Assembly: GCF_947623445.1 (NCBI RefSeq)
Contig: NC_135248.1
Span: 2,790,977-2,854,976, forward strand
Direction of reading: 5' to 3'
Length of the DNA stretch: 64,000 nt
Source: Clavelina lepadiformis
Taxonomy: Eukaryota > Chordata > Ascidiacea > Aplousobranchia > Clavelinidae
Notes under the pieces: generated by a model
Seen by the model: only the letters and a program-made list of their open reading frames with translations
Told to the model about the DNA's origin: nothing
The model's database searches: none
In this document: positions 55,831 to 64,000 of the stretch, one piece after another
Layout: every line of letters begins with the position of its first letter
Numbering within the stretch: the first letter of the stretch is position 1
Position numbers and translations under genes: made by a program

Positions 55831-58800
55831 ATGGCGAATATGATTGAGAGCCAAGAGTTTGGGAAAGGAGACTTTGTTCTTCTGGACCAGCTGACGAAAG
55901 AAGCATTTATGGACAATTTAAAACTCAGGTACTTGGATCACACGAGCATTTCGACATGGAAATGAGGATAATTGTTTAGCTTGTGATTTAGCATTATATT
56001 GAGAAATTTGAACGTTATTTATCTGAAGTCAGATATGTTCTGAATTTAAAAATTTTGGGAAAAACTTTAGTAAACTTTATGCAATAAACAATAGTTAAAA
56101 CATTGAAAAGTATTGATTCTTTAAACACAGGTTTCAAAGGGGAAGAATTTACACTTACATTGGCGAAGTTGTTGTCTCCGTGAATCCTTACAAATCAATG
56201 AATATTTACACACCTGAATATGTGAAAGATTACAAAGGTAATTGTTCTTTGCTGGTGTGCATTCATATATTTGCTGCATTCAGCATTTGTATGTTTAACA
56301 TTAAAGTCAAATAGGTTTAGCATGGATTTAATTTAAACAACCTTATGTTTGACCCTAATTTTACCTTATATTTGAACAATAAACAGTAATGAATTTTAAA
56401 TTATAACAGGTATATATTTTTTTTTATTTTAAAATTTCTATGTGAAATTGTTTTCTTGTCTATTCGCTGTATGTTTAACTTTTGTAAGATGGCGAGAAAA
56501 AAGTATCTTACAACCTTTCCTGAGAAGTTAAGCAGATGCTTTATTTATTAATTATAATATCATACAATTTGCATTAAACCATATATGTTGTGTTTTACCA
56601 AAGAGAGCTTCCAATATCATGATAGCTTGGGACATTTCAATGAACTTAGATTATTTTGTTATTGGATATGTTTATGTGTATACATACACTTGTTTGTAGT
56701 AGTCGTATTTGTAGACAAGTCATGCTTATTTCAATGTTGGTCTTCTAATCCAAACCTTTATAAATACATATATCCTTTTTAATTATAGGAAGAGAATTTT
56801 GGGAGCGTCCTCCTCATATTTATGCCCTCGCTGATGCTGCATACAAAACCATGAAAAGATACTTGAAAGATACCTGTATTGTTATTTCAGGTGAGATATA
56901 TATAGTACAATATTTATTGCATCATCATGTTTTCTTGTTTTGAAATTCTAATGTTTGAAACAGTTCTAGGGATTTTATTAAGTGTTTTATGTTACCAAGA
57001 TTTGCTTGCTGGCAATTAATTATCGTTTAATTTCTGTGAATCGTCATGTTATCATAAAAACACTGCAATAATCAGCTTTTAGTGTCGTCTGAAACTTCTA
57101 GTACCAGCTTACATTTTGGTTACTTTGTTACTAAATAACTTTATTAGTGTATGATTTATTCATTATGGAAATTTACGAAGAGAAAACAAATTTTTACATG
57201 CCGAGCTAAAACTTCTTTACTACTAAATCCGTCTTTAATATGTTTGCGCATGTTGTTTGCTGAAAAGGTTTGGTACAATTTAGAAGTTAATCATTGAATT
57301 AAGCCGGTTTAGGCAATGGACTTTTTCCTGTTACATTTTTTGTGCCAAACCGTTTCACCTTTTCATTTATCTTTCTTGCACTGAGCATGTTTCCGAGTTT
57401 TTAAATCTTACGAATGTGCTTTGAAATAATCTTAAAGGCACATGCACCTCTCCTTTGAACATTTTATACTCAAGCAACATACAGCTTTAAAAGTATATAT
57501 TATACATTTAAAGTTTTTCTGTAGCTTTTAGCATGCATGTGTTGCCATGGTGCATGAATTGAACATGAATTGGAATACTATGTACCAGTTTTGTCCATTT
57601 TTGTAAGTACGAATCTTGCTGGGAAAAATGAACCAAATCCTTTACTATGCAAAAAAAAAGAAATAATACTAATAGTAACAAATTCAAGTTTTCGGTTCTG
57701 TGATTGATTGAATATAAAGCCAGCTGAATATTAAAGAATATTTATTGGAACTTGTATGACCAAACAATCTTTTTTTTCAACAACAAAGTTACAGATTTGA
57801 ACATAATTAACTTGTTCATGCAATACTCTGATGAAGTAAAATAAGTATATTTGTAATCCTTTTAGTGAAATATGTTAATTTAGGCCTCCCATGTAATTTT
57901 TATTCAAACGTCGTCTGTGACATTTAGATTAATATTGGTAAATTTGTAAAGTAAATGTAGTTTCAGATAGCAAATAAATTAATCAAATTTTACATTTTTT
58001 ATGTGATAACTTCTGGTGGTATTAAACTCATGATGGCATCCCTTAGTTTCTGTTTTAAGGCCCATTTCCTCTTTTGTTACTTTGAACTGTTTTTACTGTT
58101 TATGTGACATTGCATTATACTCGCAACGGCATTACTGTGGTATATTACCTCGGTGGGTAAAATGATTCAAGTTGCGAATGATGTCATAGTCTTGCTTACC
58201 TCAGGAAGCACACTTCCGTTTTCATTTGCTTATCTGCCTTGATGATGTCACCAACACTGCCTTCGTGTCTGTTGTAAGCCAGACTTTTTACTTCAAACCC
58301 TAATTAGTAAAAGATCTTTAAGCCTTAATTTTCTCCATATTTGTTCATTATAAGCATTTGGTCACTTGTTTGCCACAGTATGTCCAGTCAGCCAACACTA
58401 ATAATATTCCTAATTCATCCCACATCAATTTTAATGTTGTTTTTTGGTTTATGCTGAGCTGCCAGTTTATTGTTTGCACATGTATGGTGTACCTGGTATG
58501 CATATATTCAGCAAACACAGAATTTTCATATTTTATGTTTTTACCTGCCGCCTATCGGTTGACTATCACCCATCTCTTAACAAAAATAATAATCAGTTTA
58601 GGTTATTTTTTGAAGTTACCGAAGTTATATTTTTATGATCTTTTTTGTTGTGGACGAACCTTTAAGTAACCGATTAATTTCTGTTTAGGTGAGTCAGGTG
58701 CTGGAAAAACAGAGGCTTCTAAAATCATCATGAATTATATTGCCTCTATCACGAATGTCAGCCATCGGTCAGAGGTGACATATAAAATAACATAATCAAT

Positions 58801-61800
58801 TTGGTTCAGTACATTTTGTTGCAGATATAAATTACACCTGTGTTATATTACTATCTGGTTTGTGAAGTATTTTCTGTCTTGAGTTCATTATAATGAATTA
58901 TTCTTTTTTCTATGCTGTTACTCTATCCGTGTAACTTAATCGTGTTAGTAGAAATCAGAAGAACACATTACAAACTAATGTTTTAATTTCCTCATTTCGA
59001 AAAAACATTTGACATGTTTTAAATAATATTTTCTTCAAAAACAGGTGTTGCTTGTTATGTAAATAGAAAAGGTTATTTGTTAATTATCAGCATAACATTG
59101 GTTGATTACAAACTTTGTTTTTTAAAAATATGAATGCTTAATTTTAACACCTTTCTTGTTAATGACAACAGTTTTTCAAAGCCCAGTGCAACATATTTGA
59201 TATCGGTGTAATTTTGTTGATTGGTTTGTAGATTGACAGGGTCACTGGCATACTTCTCAAAAGTAACGTTATCTTGGAAACGTTCGGAAATGCGAAGACC
59301 ACTAGAAACGATAATTCCTCAAGATTCGGTAAATACATGGACATGAACTTTGATTTTAAAGGAGACCCAATCGGTGGCCACATCAACAAATACTTGCTCG
59401 AAAAAGTAAATGAAGATGTGAAATTTGGCTGAAATCATAGACTTGTACTTTATTATATGAACATTCACAACTGGAATTGTGTTTCTGTATTTTTTTTAAA
59501 TGTGTTTCTCTACTTTCAGTCTAGAGTCGTGCACCAACAAAAAGGTGAAAGAAACTTTCACTCCTTCTACCAACTCTTGCTCGGATCAACGGAACAGACT
59601 CTCAACGCACTGCACTTAAAAAGAGATCCGACCGCTTATACATACACAAGTAATGTTCCAGTTTCTCATATAAATGACTCAAATTTTATTGGTGGTTTAA
59701 TTTTTGTTTGTGATTCCAGATCAAGGAGAGACGAACAATATGAAGTCAATTGATGACAAGAGGACATTCAAAGAAATGTCTGGAGCACTTAAATCAGTTG
59801 GCTTTAGTCATGACGAGCAGCAAACTTTATTCAACTTACTTGCTGTAGTGCTGCATTTGGTAGGAGCCGTGAATTTATTTATTAAACAAAGACATTTGAC
59901 CTTGGAATCACTTTTTTTCTCTGGTGTGATCTCTGTAAAATAGAAACAGAATCAGAACCAATCAAAATATCTTTAAAGTCCATTATCCACTAGTTTTTTA
60001 AGTTTAAACTTCAAACGCTACTGCTTTCAAAAATACTTTTGATAATATATATGAGCATTATGCACTTCCTGAAACATACCGATGTTAAAACAGTTTTTCC
60101 TGTGTGACGTAGGTTGTTGGTCTGACGTAGGTCATCTTATTGGTATAGTTATTTTCAGATGCTTTTCGTGATTGCTCATACACTTTATGCGGTCTATGGC
60201 ATATCAAATGTAAATTGCTGGTTATAAATTTTATTTTGGTTACTTCAGCTCTTTTTCATTAACTTTTACTATTTCATAACTGCAGACAAGTTGGCAGTGA
60301 TTAAAACAGCAGGTGACGTGAAAGTTAGTGTCATGTTTCTGTTGGGGTCATTCTTCGTGTATGTGTGATCTGTAATTTATTTTCTTCACATCTTGTTGTC
60401 TTACTCATATCTTCCAAAAAATTGATAACATGTGACATCATAACCATTTTGTACTGATGATAGATTTAGTTTCCTTGACATATTGTCCATATTATGTGCT
60501 TGCAATTTTATTGTGACAACTGAATTGTCTGCTGTGACAACTTTGAAATGTTTTGTTCGTGATAATTTTGAGGAATATGACATCATCATCTCCCTCTGTC
60601 TCAGTTATCTTGTAATTAGTGTCTGTTTCTGTTTCTGTTTGAATTCAAATCAGGCTCATTCTCAGTAAAGAAAATATTTAAAATTATGGTTTTCTCATTT
60701 GTGTGCGAAGTCACTGAATTTTTTGCAACTTTGTTAGAGCGATAACCATAGGACACTTATTAAAGGTTTCGTGCTTTCAATTTGTAGCAATGCAAAAGTC
60801 CGCTTACAATTATTGAACTTTGGTGAATACTTGAACTTTTCCAATGTAGATACCGTATAAGTTACTAATAATTTAAATAAAAAAAGTGAAAATAATAATA
60901 AATTTAAAGTATTATTTAAATTAAACATTTTGATTTATGTTGATATATTTAGGGTCAACTAGAATTTGTCGAAGAAGGTCAAAAAGTTAGAATCAAAAAC
61001 AAAGAGGTTGTGAATTATATTGCCTCACTCATAGACTCAAGTAAGCTAGTTCACACCTTTGTCTTATATATGATGCCGGTAAATAAATTAAAATAAGGTT
61101 TAAATTTTAAATTAGACAGCATATTTATGTGCATTTTTCTGCAGATGCTGCATCCACAGAAGAAGCCCTCTTAACCAGGGTTGTAGCTGCAAGGGGGGAG
61201 GTGATTAATAAAATCCATTCGAAGGAAGATGCATGTTTTGCAAGGGATGCATTTGCAAAGGTGATTGGCTGCAACTTCATATAAATTGCAGTTTGTAAGA
61301 TGGTTGTGTTTATTTGGAATTAACATGCTTTGATGCCATTCTCTTGTCAGTTTAAAACTCGGAAATTAATAATACTTTGATTTAAAAAGTTTTAGATTTT
61401 ATGATTTTCATGCGTCATTGTCTTTAATTTTTTCAGGCCGTATACGAAAGGGCCTTCTTATGGATAGTGGAACGCATCAACGGAATAATTGAAGTAAAGC
61501 TTGATGTTCACAGGTACAATTACAATCTTTGTGAGGAGTTTTTTTCACACAGGCGAAATTCTTTCCTAATAAAAAAGTTACATTTTTATTAAAACATGTC
61601 ATAACTAAATTATGCTTTTCCTTCCAAAACTTGTTTATTTGATTTTATATTAGATACGGCAAAAGTACAGTTATTGGTGTGTTGGACATCTATGGTTTTG
61701 AGATATTTGACAACAACAGTTTTGAGCAGTTCTGCATTAACTACTGCAATGAAAAACTTCAACAACTTTTCATTGAGCTCGTACTCAAACAGGTAATTTC

Positions 61801-63350
61801 ACTTTTATTTTGATATTCATGCCCATATTTCCAAAAGCACTTTGGCTGTACCAAGTCGTCCAGATAACTCATGCCCACTACATTGGAAATAGTACAGCAG
61901 TGACACAGTGTATAACGAGTAGTTTATTCTTAACATTAGTTCAGCAATTCAATTACATTTTGTGCCATTTCCTGTTTTACTCTGTCGTAAATGAAGGGTA
62001 TTTTAAAATGAGTCATTTATTTCTTTCTGTTACATAATGTTTTTATCTTCAAACTTGATTGATTTTCTTATATGCAATATTATGAATGTATTGACATTGA
62101 AAGTCTTATGTGTGGATTAGGTCTGCCCTTATGTGTAAATTAGGTTTAGAAAAGGTTTTAAACATTTTGTTCAGGCAACCAAAACCTGGAATGATCTATT
62201 TAAAAATTTCCATGTTATCAATGTACTTCCATTCTGACTATAACAATTCTTCGCAAATATATAAAACTTTGAAAATATATGGCATCTGTCTTTTTCAGGA
62301 ACAAGAAGAATATCTTCGTGAAGGCATCACTTGGCAAAACGTCGAATACTTCAACAACTGTGTCATCTGCGAATTGGTTGAACAATCTCATAAAGGAATC
62401 ATCGCAATTCTAGATGAAGCCTGTTTGAATGTTGGCACTGTCACAGATCAAATGTTTCTGGAAGCCATGGACAAGAAGCTGAAGGAACATGAACACTACA
62501 CAAGTAGAAGGGTAACTGGAGTTTGTTTAAACACCGATATAATGGGCTATTTTGTTGGGGAATATATAGCTTCAATTTACTGTAATCTCCCACTTAACTA
62601 ATCATCTGTTTAAGGTCGCATCATGGATAAGTTTGTGAATGTTTGTCACAAATCCTTGATTTAAGTTTCTTCGTAATTTAGTAGTCATAGACATCAATAC
62701 AGATCAAATGTTGACCAAAAAAAGATTAAAAAGGCGTTCCCTAACATCATGAGAATATAAAACATAAAACGTCATGATGACATAAACACTATACGATACT
62801 GTGCTGTACCTTAAAAGCTTTCTTGTCTGTGGAATTTTAGATTGTATCAGATGTACTGTACAGTAATTGTGACAAAACATTGGCTATTTTCGAGTATCTG
62901 TAATGATAAGTATAACAGAACATTTTGTGTTAACAATTGCTGAGTACCCACGTACCAAATAGATTTGCACTGCATGCTCAGACTCAAGTTGTGTGCTTAA
63001 CTGGGAAATGGCTGTTCGTGTAGAATTTGCTATTGTAGCCGAAAATAGCAAGTTAAATTCATAGTGATTTGGCGACTTGCATTTTACATTTGCCTGGTAC
63101 TAATTGCCAGCTAGGTAAAAAGAATATGTTTCAAAAAGTGCAAATCAAGACTTTTGACTCAGTTGAAAGAAACTTGAGTTATTTTATCCCAAATCATTTC
63201 ACAGCTCGTGCCAAAGGACAAAGACCTTCAGCACGACCGTGACTTTCGAATCATCCATTACGCCGGCAGTGTGACATACTCCGTGATCGGGTTCATGGAG
63301 AAGAACAAGGATCAACTCTTCCAGGATTTTAAGAGATTGCTTTTCCAGAG
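55831..63350 (+). CDS. MYO1D: Unconventional myosin-ID, motor domain part, 3' end outside window
   Basis: Thirteen exons: 55831-55928, 56131-56237, 56789-56890, 58689-58774, 59232-59405, 59520-59649, 59720-59859, 60953-61040, 61145-61260, 61437-61513, 61654-61792, 62299-62511, 63205-63350 (ending at GTACAT). Phases agree throughout, giving about 538 of roughly 1000 expected residues. The short N-terminus [19 protein letters not shown] matches MYO1D/G. Motor motifs are [22 protein letters not shown]-loop GESGAGKT (103-110), switch [16 protein letters not shown] (about 150-164), and switch II in [20 protein letters not shown] with [14 protein letters not shown]. The last exon reads [18 protein letters not shown]. 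Class I myosins are monomeric actin motors that bind membranes through a basic TH1 tail; the IQ motifs and TH1 tail lie beyond 64000. Introns up to 1.8 kb (56891-58688) contain nothing recognised. The final 650 bases are intron. Confidence 0.93.
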
Positions 63351-64000
63351 GTACATCAACTACATCTATTATAGTCCTGATGTTTTCCCTTATCAGGCAG
63401 TTGTAATAGGTTTGTGTTATCTGTTTTCACATAATGATAGGTCTTTTTGGTATTAACGCATCACATTACATCATTAAACACACATTAATGGGTGTAATAG
63501 TATAATTATTTGATAATTAGAAAGGCGGGGCTTTAGACTGGGCTTTAGAGTTGTTGTCTAGCAAGAATATCAGACAACTTAAGGCGGATTTATTATCATT
63601 GCGTGTTCTAACGCAAGTGACGTCATCGCCCATTTACTAAGTTTCCTGTTATTGTTTGCTACCTTTAGCACTAAAAGAATAATTACGTGTCATCAAATTC
63701 CGTGGTTTATCTTTTGTAATTAGGTGTCTTAACTCCAACTTTGGTATAAAGTCATTTCAAAGATTGTTGATATCATTGTGATAGCTGTTATATTTTAAGC
63801 TCATTTTAAAACCGTACAACACGCACACATGTCACACATAGGAAATAGAGTTTATTTGGGCATAACTTAAATTTTATTTTGAATATATTGTAATCCCTCA
63901 GTTGAAAATTTTCATTTAAATCTTACGTATATAAATACTGTTTGTTGTGTGAGACATTGACTTATATATTGCTAAATGTATAAATTAAATTCCTTTGAAG

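Noticed and set aside
62110..62601. 163-codon plus-strand ORF as an independent gene
   Set aside because: Its middle is MYO1D exon 62299-62511; the flanks are intron read-through beyond AG and GT sites.

Overview
The window is eukaryotic, AT-rich and intron-dense. Nine animal genes could be read exon by exon with GT-AG splice sites and matching codon phases. The set (an IRF with both its DNA-binding and association domains, an Scm-type Polycomb protein, STK40, anillin, a class I myosin of the MYO1D type, ARL16), the many short exons and short introns, and short intergenic distances suggest an invertebrate deuterostome. A tunicate (Ciona-like ascidian) is my best guess. That is inference from gene content and compactness; no rRNA or mitochondrial marker is present to prove it.

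Layout, left to right. 467-4669 (-): STK40 pseudokinase, 3' end beyond the left edge, with an unusually long disordered N-terminus. 4670-6453: divergent spacer. 6454-10932 (+): GTF2E1 (TFIIE alpha), complete, 10 exons. 11498-16926 (+): Scm/SCMH1-type MBT-SPM protein, complete, 17 exons. 17344-17638 (+): possible small gene just after the Scm poly(A) signal. 19184-21248 (+): POLA2, 3 exons. 21776-30111 (-): interferon regulatory factor, 11 exons, with a poly-Q tail and a 3.7 kb first intron that holds a diverged direct duplication and an odd antisense ORF. 31263-34067 (-): a cluster of phase-consistent exons from one or two unrecognised genes, possibly extracellular. 34068-40190: gene-poor, very AT-rich, with one cleanly bounded hAT-type MITE at 39208-39402. 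40191-50684 (+): anillin, about 27 exons. 52335-53191 (+): PPP1R3-type glycogen-targeting subunit of PP1. 53605-54147 (-): intronless ARL16. 55831-63350 (+): MYO1D motor domain, 3' end beyond the right edge.

These are ordinary single-copy animal genes rather than a functional cluster: transcription (GTF2E1, IRF), chromatin (Scm), replication priming (POLA2), cytokinesis and actin membrane work (anillin, MYO1D), glycogen control (PPP1R3), small-GTPase biology (ARL16) and a COP1-linked pseudokinase (STK40). I saw no bacterial-style operon, CRISPR array, rRNA, tRNA or intact transposase gene. The least explained parts are the 31-34 kb minus-strand exon cluster, the N-terminal extension of STK40, and the duplicated block inside the IRF intron.
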